Shown piece by piece: positions 39,950-49,470 of a stretch of DNA of 64,000 nucleotides; the first letter of the stretch is position 1; the number at the start of each line of letters is the position of its first letter. The stretch is from VAZQ01 sp963721005 (GTDB lineage: Bacteria; Pseudomonadota; Alphaproteobacteria; Rhizobiales; Xanthobacteraceae), in contig CAVRHR010000005.1 in NCBI GenBank assembly GCA_963721005.1, positions 744,001 to 808,000 of the forward strand, given 5' to 3'. The notes under the pieces were generated by a model. It was not told where the DNA came from. It saw nothing but the letters and a program-made list of their open reading frames with translations, and made no database searches. The position numbers were made by a program, and so were the translations under genes.

Positions 39950-42628
39950 TTGAACTCAGGCATATCCCAACGGATCCGCGCCTTCGCACAGACCACGACC
40001 TATCTGGGCGTGGTCATGATCGCTGCCATCTGGGGAGGGGTCCATTTTCTCGCTGCCGAAGCCCATGATCGCGCCTATGAAGACGGCTTGCGGCAGGGCA
40101 GCAACCTGACTCGCGTCTTCGAGGAATACATCGCACACGCGATCAGCGGCATCGACAGCGAGCTCCTGGTTCTCAGAAAACTGTACGAGCGGGATCCCGA
40201 GCATTTCGACTTCGACAGCTGGATCGATAGCACGACCGCGCGCAGCAATCTCACCCTGCAGATGTCGATTACCGGTCCGGATGGAATCATCAGGCTGTCG
40301 AGCCTGGGTCCGGTCGCGTCCATCGTCGATGTCAGCGACCGGGAGCCCTTTCGGGTTCACGTCGGCACCACCAAGGACGAGCTGTACATCAGCCAACCTT
40401 CCCTCGGCCACCTGTCCGGCAAGCCGACGATTCAGCTGACCCGACGGCTCTCGGCGACCGACGGCTCGTTCGCCGGCATCATCACCGCCTCGCTCGGCAT
40501 CGTCGAGCTGGAACGGTTCTACAACTCCGTCGATGTCGGGCCCCGGGGAATAATCGCGCTCGTCGGCTTCGACGGCATCATTCGGGCCCGCAGCGGCCGC
40601 GACATCATGCCGAAGGCATTCGTCGGTCAATCGGTATCGGGGCGCACGATGTTCGGGATGTTCCGGCAGAACCCGGCCGGAAGCTTCTGGAGCTCGCGCA
40701 ACACCGTCACCTTCGAGGGCGTGAAACGGCTGATCTCCTACCGGGTGGTCGAGGGCTATCCTCTGCTGGCCACGGTCGGATTGGCCGAGGACGATATTTT
40801 TCAGCAAGCTGTATCGACCGCCCGCAAATATGATCAGATCGGCCTGTTCCTGACCGCCATCGTGCTGTTCGCGATCGCCATCGGGGCACGGCGGCAGCGC
40901 AAGCTCGCTGCCGCTACCGTCGCGCTCGAACGCTCCAAGCGCTCGCTGGAGCGAACCAACCTCTTGTTCGACACGGCGCTGCGGAACATGGCGCACGGCC
41001 TGTGCATGTTCGACCGCGATCAGCGGCTGGTGGTCTGCAACGAACGCTATGGCGAGATGTACGGGCTGGCGGCGGAGCTGACCAAGCCCGGTACCGAGCT
41101 GCGCGCCATCCTGGAGGCACGGGTGGCGCAGGGATGCTGTCCGCACGACGCCGAGCACTATGTCGAGGAGCGGCTGGAGGCGGTCGCCAAGTCGCGGCCC
41201 TACTATGCGGTAAACGAGCTGCGCGACGGCCGCATCTACGCGATCAGCCATCAGCCCATGCAGGCCGGAGGGTGGGTGGCGATCCACCAGGACGTAACGG
41301 CGCAAAAGCAGGCCGAGACGCGGATCGCCTACCTGGCGCGCCACGACGTCCTCACCGACCTCTCCAACCGTGCGGTGCTGCGCGAACGCATGGAGGAAGA
41401 CTTGGCGCGCCTGCGCCGGGGCGGCAAGGCGATCACCCTGTTCATGCTGGACCTCGACCTGTTCAAGGGCGTCAACGATTCGCTCGGGCATCCGGTCGGC
41501 GACGAGCTGCTCAAGGCGGTTGCGCGCCGCCTGCTGACATGCCTGCGCGGGACCGACACGGTGGCGCGGCTCGGCGGCGACGAGTTCGCCGTGATGGCGA
41601 CGGCGGAAGGGGATCAACGGGAAGAGGCGACCGCGACCGCCGATCGGCTGCTCGAGGCACTGTCGGCCCCTTATTCGTTCGACGGTCATCGGCTCGACAT
41701 CTCGACCAGCATCGGGATAGCGCTCGCTCCGGAGCACGGCACCGACGTCGATCAGCTCATCAAGAGCGCCGACCTCGCCCTCTACAAGGCCAAGGTCGGC
41801 GGCCGCAACACCTACCGGCTGTTCGAGACCGCGATGGGGGCCGACGCGGACGCGCGCCGAACGCTCGAGATCGACCTGCGCAATGCGCTCGTCCGGGACG
41901 AGTTCGAGCTGCACTACCATCCCATCGTCGACATGCGGACGAACGAGGTCACCGACGTGGAGGCGCTCATCCGCTGGCACCATCCGGAGCGCGGTCCGAT
42001 CGCGCCCGCCGACTTCATCCCGCTCGCCGAGGAGAGCGGCTTGATCAACTCGATCGGCGAATGGGTCCTGCGCCGGGCCTGTGCCGATGCCGCCGGCTGG
42101 CCGCCGCAGCTCAAGGTCGCGGCCAATCTCTCGCCGGTGCAGTTCCGGCGCGGCAACCTGACCGACATGATCTCCCGCATCCTGGCCGACAGCGGCCTGT
42201 CGCCGCAACGCCTGATGCTGGAGATCACCGAGACGGTCCTGATGCAGGGGACCACCGAGAGCTTCGAGACGTTGCATCAGCTGCGAAAGCTCGGCATCGC
42301 CATCGTGCTGGACGATTTCGGGACCGGCTACTCCTCGCTCAGCTACCTGCGGCTGTTCCCGTTCGACCAGATCAAGATCGACCGCTCTTTCGTGAGCGAG
42401 CTGTCGAGCAATGCCGATTGCGCCGCGATCGTGTCGGCGGTCGCGAGCCTCGGCCGCAGCCTGCAGATCGACACGGTCGCCGAGGGCGTCGAGACCGAGG
42501 AGCAGCTCGTGCTCGCCCGCGCGGCCGGTTGCACCCACGCGCAGGGCTTCCTGTTCGGCCGCCCGTGCCCGGCATCGGAGCTCGACTTCACCCGCCTGGC
42601 GCGAAAGCAGAAGGGCGAAGCGGCCTGA
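39950..42628 (+). CDS. CACHE-PAS-GGDEF-EAL cyclic-di-GMP protein
   Basis: Product of 892 residues. A membrane span near 17-35, a large periplasmic double-CACHE sensor (~40-285), a second span (~295-312), a PAS domain (~340-450, LLFDTALRNMAHGLCMFDRD), then GGDEF with intact RLGGDEFAV (cyclase site) and EAL with DVEALIRWHHPERG, VLDDFGTGYSSLSYL and IKIDRSFV (phosphodiesterase site). The protein can make and break cyclic di-GMP in response to an external ligand. The start is TTG at 39950, without a strong ribosome site; two tandem palindromic repeats upstream may be the binding site of a regulator. Confidence 0.93.
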   Translation: MNSGISQRIRAFAQTTTYLGVVMIAAIWGGVHFLAAEAHDRAYEDGLRQGSNLTRVFEEYIAHAISGIDSELLVLRKLYERDPEHFDFDSWIDSTTARSNLTLQMSITGPDGIIRLSSLGPVASIVDVSDREPFRVHVGTTKDELYISQPSLGHLSGKPTIQLTRRLSATDGSFAGIITASLGIVELERFYNSVDVGPRGIIALVGFDGIIRARSGRDIMPKAFVGQSVSGRTMFGMFRQNPAGSFWSSRNTVTFEGVKRLISYRVVEGYPLLATVGLAEDDIFQQAVSTARKYDQIGLFLTAIVLFAIAIGARRQRKLAAATVALERSKRSLERTNLLFDTALRNMAHGLCMFDRDQRLVVCNERYGEMYGLAAELTKPGTELRAILEARVAQGCCPHDAEHYVEERLEAVAKSRPYYAVNELRDGRIYAISHQPMQAGGWVAIHQDVTAQKQAETRIAYLARHDVLTDLSNRAVLRERMEEDLARLRRGGKAITLFMLDLDLFKGVNDSLGHPVGDELLKAVARRLLTCLRGTDTVARLGGDEFAVMATAEGDQREEATATADRLLEALSAPYSFDGHRLDISTSIGIALAPEHGTDVDQLIKSADLALYKAKVGGRNTYRLFETAMGADADARRTLEIDLRNALVRDEFELHYHPIVDMRTNEVTDVEALIRWHHPERGPIAPADFIPLAEESGLINSIGEWVLRRACADAAGWPPQLKVAANLSPVQFRRGNLTDMISRILADSGLSPQRLMLEITETVLMQGTTESFETLHQLRKLGIAIVLDDFGTGYSSLSYLRLFPFDQIKIDRSFVSELSSNADCAAIVSAVASLGRSLQIDTVAEGVETEEQLVLARAAGCTHAQGFLFGRPCPASELDFTRLARKQKGEAA

Positions 42629-42898
42629 AGCGGCATGCTCTACGCTCCGGCGCCCCGCCAAACGACATTGGTCCCGAGACCAATGCACCACGGCATCGGG
42701 ATACCGGCCAGCCGCAAAGCCCTTCAAACTCTGCCTTGCTCGATTGTCCACCATCGGACCCGCGGGCGAGGCGCAATACCTCTGGCTGATTTACGGCGTG
42801 GGCTCCCCACGAGAAAACTTTGGACAGTCAGACTGGTCGATGATTCGTCACGATCAGCCGGTTGCCTGCACCTGAGGCGACCCCATCGGGAGGCCACG

Positions 42899-43138
42899 AT
42901 GCCGCGACGTCCGCCGTTGACCTTGGAGGAGCATCGAACGATTCGCGACTGGTCGTTGGCGATGGCCGCCATCTATTCCATGATCCTGCTGGTTCTGCTC
43001 GTCTCGGCGATCGTGCATGGTGGTCCGGCGCCCTCGGCGGCGGATACGGCCGCGGAGGAAGCGCGACAAGACGCGGTCGGTACGATATCATCTGGGCCTG
43101 CACCACGCCCGCTGACAGAGGCGAGCATGCAGCAGTGA
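42899..43138 (+). CDS. Small membrane protein
   Basis: Product of 79 residues with a basic start (MPRRPPLTLEEHRTIRDW), one membrane span (LAMAAIYSMILLVLLVSAIV, ~20-39) and an Ala/Glu-rich tail outside. ATG 42899 follows GGGAGG. The N-in topology follows from the positive residues. No family recognised. Confidence 0.55.
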   Translation: MPRRPPLTLEEHRTIRDWSLAMAAIYSMILLVLLVSAIVHGGPAPSAADTAAEEARQDAVGTISSGPAPRPLTEASMQQ

Positions 43139-43264
43139 ATTGGAGCATTTTCAAGAAATGCCCGCCCCGCGGAGGCCACGTGCAGGCGGCGGTGGAATCT
43201 TCGATTTCCATCCAAAAATGCGACAGCGCAAAAATCTAGTCAGTCCTATCGGGAGGAGCGAACG

Positions 43265-43828
43265 ATGGATGGGGCGCCGCAACGATGGTGGCAGTGGCTG
43301 CTGATGTATCCGACCATAGCGCTCGCCGTGGCCGGCGCCGTGCCGCAATACTACCAATGGATCAACGCCGCCGCGATCGGTCTGCCGATCTTCGGGGGAG
43401 ACGTCGGCGATGCGCAGCAGCAGGAAAAAACCTGGGAGCGCAATGTGGGCTGCCTGCGCAGCATCGATCACATCAAGCCGACCTCCAGCACCAACTATTC
43501 GATCGATCTGGTGTCCTGTCCCAGCGGCGATATCCTGGTGACGCTGACGCCGCTGCAAAACCCGGATCAACAAGTCTCCAGATGGATCATCACCAAGGTG
43601 CTGTTCACCCAGGTGGCGGAGGCCGCTCCGCCGCGCGTGGAGCTGGCGCAGGCCACCGGTGCGCCCCCGCAAAGTCCGGATTCCGAACGCGTACTGGACA
43701 TCAAGAAGCTGGGAGCGAACGTGGTGCGGCGGATTCAGCGATCGGACAATACGTGCGTCGACGAAACCATCGATGCCTATACGGGTCGACGGCTGGACCA
43801 GAAGCAGGCCCCCTGCACGAAGTTTTGA
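43265..43828 (+). CDS. Membrane-anchored hypothetical protein
   Basis: Product of 187 residues. A single N-terminal span (QWLLMYPTIALAVAGAVPQYY, ~10-30) anchors an outer domain with four cysteines (GCLRSIDHIKP, VSCPSGDILVTL, DNTCVDETID, QAPCTKF), probably forming two disulfides in the periplasm. Strands such as GDILVTLTPLQNPDQQVSRW suggest a compact beta fold. ATG 43265 has GGGAGG nearby. Function unknown. Confidence 0.6.
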   Translation: MDGAPQRWWQWLLMYPTIALAVAGAVPQYYQWINAAAIGLPIFGGDVGDAQQQEKTWERNVGCLRSIDHIKPTSSTNYSIDLVSCPSGDILVTLTPLQNPDQQVSRWIITKVLFTQVAEAAPPRVELAQATGAPPQSPDSERVLDIKKLGANVVRRIQRSDNTCVDETIDAYTGRRLDQKQAPCTKF

Positions 43829-44045
43829 GGCGGCTTGCGACATCGACCAGACGTCGCCGGCCAAGCCCCGGCTCCCCGCGTCCGCAGGCCTCGCCCATTG
43901 CGCAATGGGGTTTTGCGCCCCAGCGATGCCGCTCGCGGCATCCTTCCGCACACCGCCCACAAGTGACATAATCGCGCCGTCGGCTGCCGCCGGCCCCGGA
44001 TACAACACCTGATCCGAGCGCAAGTAACATCTAGGGAGGATATCC

Positions 44046-44567
44046 ATGTCGTTTCGTTTGGCCGCCGCTGCCGCAGTCGCTGCGATGATCGCCGTTCCCG
44101 GCTGTGCCGGGGCGCAAGTGCTGTCGGAGAAGAACGTTTCGGTCCGTATGGCCCTGACGATCGCGGAAACGGCACTTGCCGACTGCGGCGACCGGGTATC
44201 GGTCGCGGTCGTCGATCGCACCGGCCGCCTGCGCGTTTTTCTCCAGGGCGATGGCGCGGCTCCGCACAACATCGAGCTCGCCCGCCGCAAGGCCTATACG
44301 GCGGAGACGTTTGGGCGGCCCTCGGCCGAATGGGCGGCGCGCACCGATACCGCCGCCGCCGCTGCCGCCGCCGCCAGCGGCAACGGCCAGAACATCTCGG
44401 GCCAGCGCGTGCTGTCGGACGTCATTCCGCTGCAGGGCGGTGTTCCGATCAAAGTCGGCGACGTGACCATCGGCGGCGTCGGCCTGAGCGGAGCCCCAAA
44501 GGGCGGCCCGCAGGAGGAGGCCTGTGGTCTTGCCGGGATCGCCAAGGTGGCGGACCAGTTGAAATAG
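44046..44567 (+). CDS. GlcG/HbpS-family heme-binding protein (second copy, exported)
   Basis: Product of 173 residues with a signal peptide (FRLAAAAAVAAMIAVPGCAGA). Family segments: MALTIAETALADCGDRVSVA, VVDRTGRLRVFLQGDGAAPH, ARRKAYTAETFGRPS and the end PIKVGDVTIGGVGLSGAPKG plus EEACGLAGIAKVADQL. Compared with the copy at 27482 it carries an alanine-rich insert (~100-112). GGGAGG lies just before the start. It is followed by a double-ABM protein gene in the same direction. Confidence 0.85.
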   Translation: MSFRLAAAAAVAAMIAVPGCAGAQVLSEKNVSVRMALTIAETALADCGDRVSVAVVDRTGRLRVFLQGDGAAPHNIELARRKAYTAETFGRPSAEWAARTDTAAAAAAAASGNGQNISGQRVLSDVIPLQGGVPIKVGDVTIGGVGLSGAPKGGPQEEACGLAGIAKVADQLK

Positions 44568-44692
44568 GCCGCATCGGCGCCGGGCGGACATTCGGTCCGA
44601 TCCGGCTGCCTGCTCTCATCCAGCGGCTGCCGCCCGTCCGGCGGCAGCCGAGCTGCTTGTAGGGACAACTCAAAACACCTGGGAGAGTTTCA

Positions 44693-45400
44693 ATGTGGAT
44701 TTTTCACGCGCTGCTGATCGGCGCCGCGCTGGTGGCCGTCGCGGCTCCGGCCGCGCAGGCGCAAGCCCCGACGCCGCAGGCTCCGGCCCCGCCGTCCACC
44801 TATGCGGTCACCTATATCGAGGTGACGCCGGCGGCCGAGGCGGCGACCGCGGATCTGCTGCGCGGCATCGCGGCCACCAGCCGTAAGGAAGCCGGCAATC
44901 TGCGCTATGACGTGCTCCAGCAGATCGAGCGGCGTAATCAGTTCGCCATCCTGGAGGCCTGGAGCGATGCCAAAGCGCTCGAGACCCATGGCGGGAGCGC
45001 CGCCATGAAGCAGCTGCGCGCCGCGCTCGATCCGCTGCGCACCGGCTTCTATGACGAGCGGCTCGACAATGGCCTCGACGTCGGCCCGGCGCCGGCGGCG
45101 GTGCCCAAGGGCGCCATCTACGTGGTCACCCATGTCGACGTGACCGGTCCGTTCAAGGACGACGCCATCGTCATGATGAAGAAGCTCGTCGCCGACGCCC
45201 GCCGCGAGCCCGGCGCCGAACGCTTCGACTTCTGGCAGCAGAGCAACCGGCTCAACCACTTCACCTTGACCGAGATCTGGAAGGATCAGGCTTCGCTCGA
45301 TGCCCACAACGCCGCTCCCGGCACGCGCGCGTTCCGCGACCAGATCGGCCGCATGCTGGGCGCGCTCTATGACGACCGGCGCTACCGCAATCTCGAATGA
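44693..45400 (+). CDS. Exported protein with two ABM (antibiotic biosynthesis monooxygenase) domains
   Basis: Product of 235 residues with a signal peptide (ALLIGAALVAVAAPAAQA, near 20). Two ABM ferredoxin-like repeats follow: TYAVTYIEVTPAAEAATADLL with NLRYDVLQQIERRNQFAILEAW, and IYVVTHVDVTGPFKDDAIVM with RFDFWQQSNRLNHFTLTEIW. Single-domain relatives (YgiN, ActVA-Orf6) are quinol monooxygenases that use oxygen without cofactor. A fused, periplasmic double form is less common. It is convergent with the neighbouring secreted-family gene and may belong with it to an oxidative degradation theme. Confidence 0.82.
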   Translation: MWIFHALLIGAALVAVAAPAAQAQAPTPQAPAPPSTYAVTYIEVTPAAEAATADLLRGIAATSRKEAGNLRYDVLQQIERRNQFAILEAWSDAKALETHGGSAAMKQLRAALDPLRTGFYDERLDNGLDVGPAPAAVPKGAIYVVTHVDVTGPFKDDAIVMMKKLVADARREPGAERFDFWQQSNRLNHFTLTEIWKDQASLDAHNAAPGTRAFRDQIGRMLGALYDDRRYRNLE

Positions 45401-45422
45401 ATGGTCGCGGCGGCGGCTACCG

Positions 45423-46295
45423 TCACTTCGGCGGTTGCTTGAAGAAGGTCAGGTCCGGCGGCGGCTGGTCCTTCTTGGTGGGCATCAGCCGGCCGTCCGC
45501 GCTCTTGTAGTAATATTCCTTGCCGACGGAGATCAGCGCGGTCTCCTCGTTGATGCAATAGGCCTCGGGCCATTCGACCCGCTGTTTCTGGCTACGCACG
45601 TATTTTTTGTCCACGCTCCACGGCCGGGTCAGGGCGTGGTCGACGACGGTGATCTCGTCGTGCAGGATATTGGGATCGGCCTGGTCCAGGTGGATCCGCT
45701 CCATGAACACGGACTGATTGTCGTAGTGCAGCGGCAGGCCGGTGGCGTCGTAGGAGCGCGGCCCCCTGAAACCACGGGTCTCGACCGAGAGCGTGTCGTA
45801 GCGGCCGTCGCCGCCCTCGTCGGACCAATGGCCGATCGAGTAGCCCGAATAGGCCGGCTCGATCTCCCTGGGCCAGTCGCGCCCGTCGGTGAAGATGCGA
45901 CGATAATGGTCTGAGCCGCCGACCAGGATGTAGGTCGTGTCCGGGGTGACGATGAACTCCAACGGCCGCGTGGCGACCATCATGAACGGCATGCCGGCCG
46001 GCGAGCATACGGCGTGTGCCGCGAAGTTGCCCTGCCCGCCATTGGCCTGATCCGCCAGGCTCGCCTCGAGGATTTTATGATACTCCGGGGTCAGCGGGGC
46101 TTGCTGGCCGGCTCCCCAGGGCTTGGTCTGGTCGAATGAAGGCTGCCCGCCGACCCCGCGGACGACGAACCGGCCCCAGGCGCCCTTCCAGTCGGGATAC
46201 TTGCCCTCGTCCGCCGCCCCCGCGCCGCAAACCGGCATCATCGCCAGGGCCGCTCCCGCGAGCGCACCGAGCAAGCTTCGACCCAGCATTGGCAA
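45423..46295 (-). CDS. Secreted protein, paralogue A of a three-copy family
   Basis: Product of 290 residues with a signal peptide (LGALAGAALAMMPVCGAGA, near 27). Conserved features shared with copies at 48607 and 62039 are: YPDWKGAWGRF near the mature start, FDQTKPWGAGQQAPLTPEY, a central cysteine (VCSPAGMPFMM), RRIFTDGRDWPREIEP, AYSGYSIGHWSDEGGDGRYD, PRSYDATGLPLHYDNQS, TRPWSVDKKYVR, a second cysteine (AYCINEET) and the end LMPTKKDQPPPDLTFF. Two conserved cysteines suggest a disulfide. The family is known only as hypothetical; its fold may bind a ligand or act on a substrate in the periplasm. Confidence 0.75.
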   Translation of the reverse strand: MPMLGRSLLGALAGAALAMMPVCGAGAADEGKYPDWKGAWGRFVVRGVGGQPSFDQTKPWGAGQQAPLTPEYHKILEASLADQANGGQGNFAAHAVCSPAGMPFMMVATRPLEFIVTPDTTYILVGGSDHYRRIFTDGRDWPREIEPAYSGYSIGHWSDEGGDGRYDTLSVETRGFRGPRSYDATGLPLHYDNQSVFMERIHLDQADPNILHDEITVVDHALTRPWSVDKKYVRSQKQRVEWPEAYCINEETALISVGKEYYYKSADGRLMPTKKDQPPPDLTFFKQPPK

Positions 46296-46433
46296 CCTCC
46301 TTGCGTGCAGCCGTCCCGGCCCACGCTAGCCCATATTCCCCGGGATTGCACCGCAGGCCGACGTGCCACGATATGTCCACAGGCACGTGCCACCACTCGC
46401 GGCCACGACGTCGTGGCTTGCGGGAGCAGCAGC

Positions 46434-47810
46434 ATGGATTTGCCGACGGCAGCGCCGGACACATTCGTCGAGAACACCTATCTGGCGCCGCAATTCGGCC
46501 TCATCGAGTTCATCCGGCGGGTGCGCGCGGATCAGCTCTCGACGCTGGTGCCGGAGGTCTTCGGCCGGAACATGATCTACAATCGCATCCTGTTCCTGCA
46601 CAGCTTCCTGATCAACAAGCCGGAATATATCGAGCATGTGTTGCTGACGAATCACGAGAACTACAGCAAGAGCCAATTCCTGCGCCGCATGCTGGGGCCG
46701 ATCCTGGGGGACGGGCTCTTGACCAGCGAGGGCGAGCTCTGGCGGCAGCAACGCCGCATTGCCGCGCCCGCGTTTCACAACAAGCGCATAGCCGCCTTCA
46801 TCGACACCTTCGGGGCCTGCGCGCAGGCCACGTTGGCGCGCTGGCGCACGCTGCCGCAGCCGTTCGACGTGACCGCCGAGATGATGGCGCTGACCCTCGA
46901 CATCATCGCCCGCACCATGTTCTCGACCGACGTGCGCGGCGAGGTCGAGGCGGTGCGGCGCCTGATGGAGATCGTGGTCACCATGCGCCCCAGCGTGCCC
47001 GATCTCCTCGGCCTGCCGGAATGGCTGCCGCGGCGCCAGCCGGCGGCCTATCGCCGCACCGTCGCGCAATTCGAGGCCCTGGTGGCGGGCTTTCTGGCGG
47101 AGCGGCGGGCCGACGGCATCGATCGCGGCGACCTGCTGGCGATGCTTTTGGCCGCGCGCGATCCCGACACCGGCGAGGGCATGAGCGACAAGCAATTGCG
47201 CGACGAGATCCTCACCATCTTCCTGGCCGGCCACGAGACTACCGCGAACGCACTGAGCTGGGTCTGGTACCTGTTGGCGCGTCACCCGCAGGCGGAGGCG
47301 CGCCTGCACGAGGAGCTGGACCGGGTGCTGGGCGGACGCGTGCCTGCTTATGCCGACCTCGCCGAGCTCAAATGGACCCGCATGGTCATCGAGGAGACGC
47401 TGCGATTATATCCTCCGGCGCACACCATCGCGCGTACCGCGCTCGGCGAGGATCGCATCGGCGGGGTGCGGGTGCCGGCCGGCGCGTTCATCTCCATCAG
47501 CATGTACGTGACGCATCGCAATCCGAACCTGTGGCCGCAGCCCGAGCGCTTCGATCCCGAACGGTTCGCCCCGGCTGAGGTGGCGCGACGCCACCGTTTC
47601 GCCTATCTGCCGTTCGGTGGCGGCCCGCGCATCTGCATCGGCAGCAGCTTCGCGCTGGCGGAAGCCCAGGTCGTCGTCGCCACCATCGCGCAACGCTACC
47701 AGGTCCGCCTCGCGCCCGGCCAAATCGTCGAGCCGATCGGTCTCATCACCCTGCGCCCCAAGGGCGGCATGAAGGTGACCCTGGAGCCGCGCCGGACCGC
47801 GGCCGCCTAA
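46434..47810 (+). CDS. Cytochrome P450 monooxygenase
   Basis: Product of 458 residues, soluble. Hallmarks: C-helix WRQQRRIAAPAF, I-helix AGHETTANAL (265-270 for AGHETT), K-helix EETLR (E321-R324), PERF region (FDPERFAP) and the heme-binding loop FGGGPRICIG with C401 as the axial thiolate. It would hydroxylate a hydrophobic substrate with electrons from a separate ferredoxin or reductase, which is not encoded nearby. The ATG at 46434 is chosen because the family sequence begins there (FVENTYLAPQ). Similar class CYP proteins act on fatty acids or xenobiotics. Confidence 0.94.
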   Translation: MDLPTAAPDTFVENTYLAPQFGLIEFIRRVRADQLSTLVPEVFGRNMIYNRILFLHSFLINKPEYIEHVLLTNHENYSKSQFLRRMLGPILGDGLLTSEGELWRQQRRIAAPAFHNKRIAAFIDTFGACAQATLARWRTLPQPFDVTAEMMALTLDIIARTMFSTDVRGEVEAVRRLMEIVVTMRPSVPDLLGLPEWLPRRQPAAYRRTVAQFEALVAGFLAERRADGIDRGDLLAMLLAARDPDTGEGMSDKQLRDEILTIFLAGHETTANALSWVWYLLARHPQAEARLHEELDRVLGGRVPAYADLAELKWTRMVIEETLRLYPPAHTIARTALGEDRIGGVRVPAGAFISISMYVTHRNPNLWPQPERFDPERFAPAEVARRHRFAYLPFGGGPRICIGSSFALAEAQVVVATIAQRYQVRLAPGQIVEPIGLITLRPKGGMKVTLEPRRTAAA

Positions 47811-47814
47811 AATC

Positions 47815-48459
47815 CTATGCGGGCGGCGCGTGCGCGGCGAAGTTCGCCATCTGGTCGGTCAGCGCCTTCTGGAACGCGGGCCGTGCCTCGCAGCGCAGCC
47901 GATAGGCCTCGAGCACCGGTATCTGCGCCACCATGTCGGTGCGGCGCAGGATGCGCAGCACGCTCGTCATCAGCAGGTCGGAAGCGGCGAAGCGCTCCTC
48001 CAGATAATCGCGACCTTCGAGCCGCTCGCTCAGGCTCGCCAAGCGCGTCTTGACCCTCCCCGCCACCGCCTCCCGCTGCGCCGGGTCCGCCCCGCCTTTC
48101 TGCATGTCGATCTGGTTGAGAAACAGGATCGGCGGCTCGACCGTGTTGAGCGCCGCGAATATCCAGGTCTTGGTGCGGGCGCGGGCGGCGGGCTCGGAAG
48201 GCATCAGTGCATCCGACCGCTCCGCGATGTGGAGCACGATGGCGCCGGACTCGAACAGCACCAATCCGTCCTCCTCATAGGCCGGCACCTGCCCGAACGG
48301 CTGCTGCGCCCGATAGGCCGCGGACTTCTGCTCCTCCGGCCCGATCAGTTGCTGCTCATAGGGCAGGCCGGCTTCCTCGAGCGCCCAGCGCACGCGAAGA
48401 TCGCGCACCAGTCCTTGGGCAAACGGCGGCACCCAGCGAAACGCGCTCACTTTGATCAT
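47815..48459 (-). CDS. Glutathione S-transferase
   Basis: Product of 214 residues. The thioredoxin-like N-domain has VRWALEEAGLPYEQQLI and QPFGQVPAYEEDGLVLFESGAIVLHIAE, the latter containing the conserved cis-Pro and the ES pair that binds glutathione. The C-terminal helical domain (YLEERFAASDLLMTSVLRIL) is typical. It conjugates glutathione to electrophiles or reduces peroxides in the cytoplasm. It converges with the P450 gene (stop codons only ~5 bases apart), suggesting that both may serve detoxification. Confidence 0.92.
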   Translation of the reverse strand: MIKVSAFRWVPPFAQGLVRDLRVRWALEEAGLPYEQQLIGPEEQKSAAYRAQQPFGQVPAYEEDGLVLFESGAIVLHIAERSDALMPSEPAARARTKTWIFAALNTVEPPILFLNQIDMQKGGADPAQREAVAGRVKTRLASLSERLEGRDYLEERFAASDLLMTSVLRILRRTDMVAQIPVLEAYRLRCEARPAFQKALTDQMANFAAHAPPA

Positions 48460-48606
48460 GGGGTCAGTTCCGCGGCTATGGGGGACAGCACTCTTCAATC
48501 GGCATCGGCTTGCGGATACCATAAATGCGGAGCTGCCAACACTCAGCCTCCCCGGACGCTTCCCGGATTTTTGCGCGATTCGGCCCATCGCAGGGAGAAA
48601 TTCCAA

Positions 48607-49470
48607 ATGCGAAATCATCTCTTGATCGGGGCGATCGCCCTGACGGCGGCCCTGGCGATGCCGGTCGGGCCTACCCCGGCACAGGTTGCGAGCAAGTATC
48701 CCGACTGGAAGGGCCAATGGACACGCTTGATCGTGCGCGGGCTCGGCGGCCAAGGATCGCACGACCAAACCAAGCCGTGGGGATTCGGGCAGGAAGCGCC
48801 GCTCACCGCCGAGTACCGCGCGGTCCTGGAGGCGAGCCTTGCCGACCAGGCGGCGGGCGGGCTCGGCAATTTTCCGACCGCCCGCTGCTATCCGGCCGGG
48901 ATGCCGCACATGATGATGGCGTTCGGGCCGCAGGAATACGTCATAACGCCGGAGACCACCTACATCCTGATCGATTGGGACGACCACAACCGACGGATCT
49001 ACACCGATGGCCGCGATTGGCCGGCGGCGCTCGAGCCGACCTTCTCGGGCTACTCGATCGGCCACTGGATCGATGAGGACGGCGATGGCATCTACGACGT
49101 GCTCGAGGTCGAGACCCGCGGCCCGTTCAAGAGTCCCCGCGCCTATGACGGCGCCGGCCTGCCGCTGCATGTCGACGGCCAATCGATCTTCAAGGAGCGC
49201 ATCCATCTGGACAAGTCCGATCCCAACGTCCTGCACGACGAGATGACGGTAATCGACCATGCCCTGATGCGGCCCTGGACGGTCGACAAGAGATATCTGC
49301 GCAGTCCCGACCCGCGCCCGATGTGGCCCGAATATTATTGCGGCGAGAGCAACGCCCAGATCGTGATCGGCCAGCAGAACTATTTCCTCGGCGGGGACGG
49401 CATCCTGATGCCCGCCAAGAGGAATCAACCGGCGCCCGATCTGCGATATTTCAATCAACCGCAAAGATGA
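48607..49470 (+). CDS. Secreted protein, paralogue B of a three-copy family
   Basis: Product of 287 residues with a signal peptide (LLIGAIALTAALAMPVGPTPAQ). It shares with the copy at 45423 YPDWKGQWTRLIVRGLGGQ, SHDQTKPWGFGQEAPLTAEY, CYPAGMPHMMMAFG, RRIYTDGRDWPAALEP, TFSGYSIGHWIDEDGDGIYD, RPWTVDKRYLR, YCGESNAQI and PAPDLRYFNQ. Both cysteines are conserved. The stop overlaps the start of the phosphotransferase gene by four bases, a translational coupling that ties this secreted protein to a cytoplasmic kinase. Function unknown. Confidence 0.75.
   Translation: MRNHLLIGAIALTAALAMPVGPTPAQVASKYPDWKGQWTRLIVRGLGGQGSHDQTKPWGFGQEAPLTAEYRAVLEASLADQAAGGLGNFPTARCYPAGMPHMMMAFGPQEYVITPETTYILIDWDDHNRRIYTDGRDWPAALEPTFSGYSIGHWIDEDGDGIYDVLEVETRGPFKSPRAYDGAGLPLHVDGQSIFKERIHLDKSDPNVLHDEMTVIDHALMRPWTVDKRYLRSPDPRPMWPEYYCGESNAQIVIGQQNYFLGGDGILMPAKRNQPAPDLRYFNQPQR

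Noticed and set aside
39956..42754. A 932-codon open frame on the minus strand opposite the GGDEF-EAL gene
   Set aside because: Typical GC-driven antisense frame; no motifs, and the plus strand shows intact CACHE, GGDEF and EAL domains.
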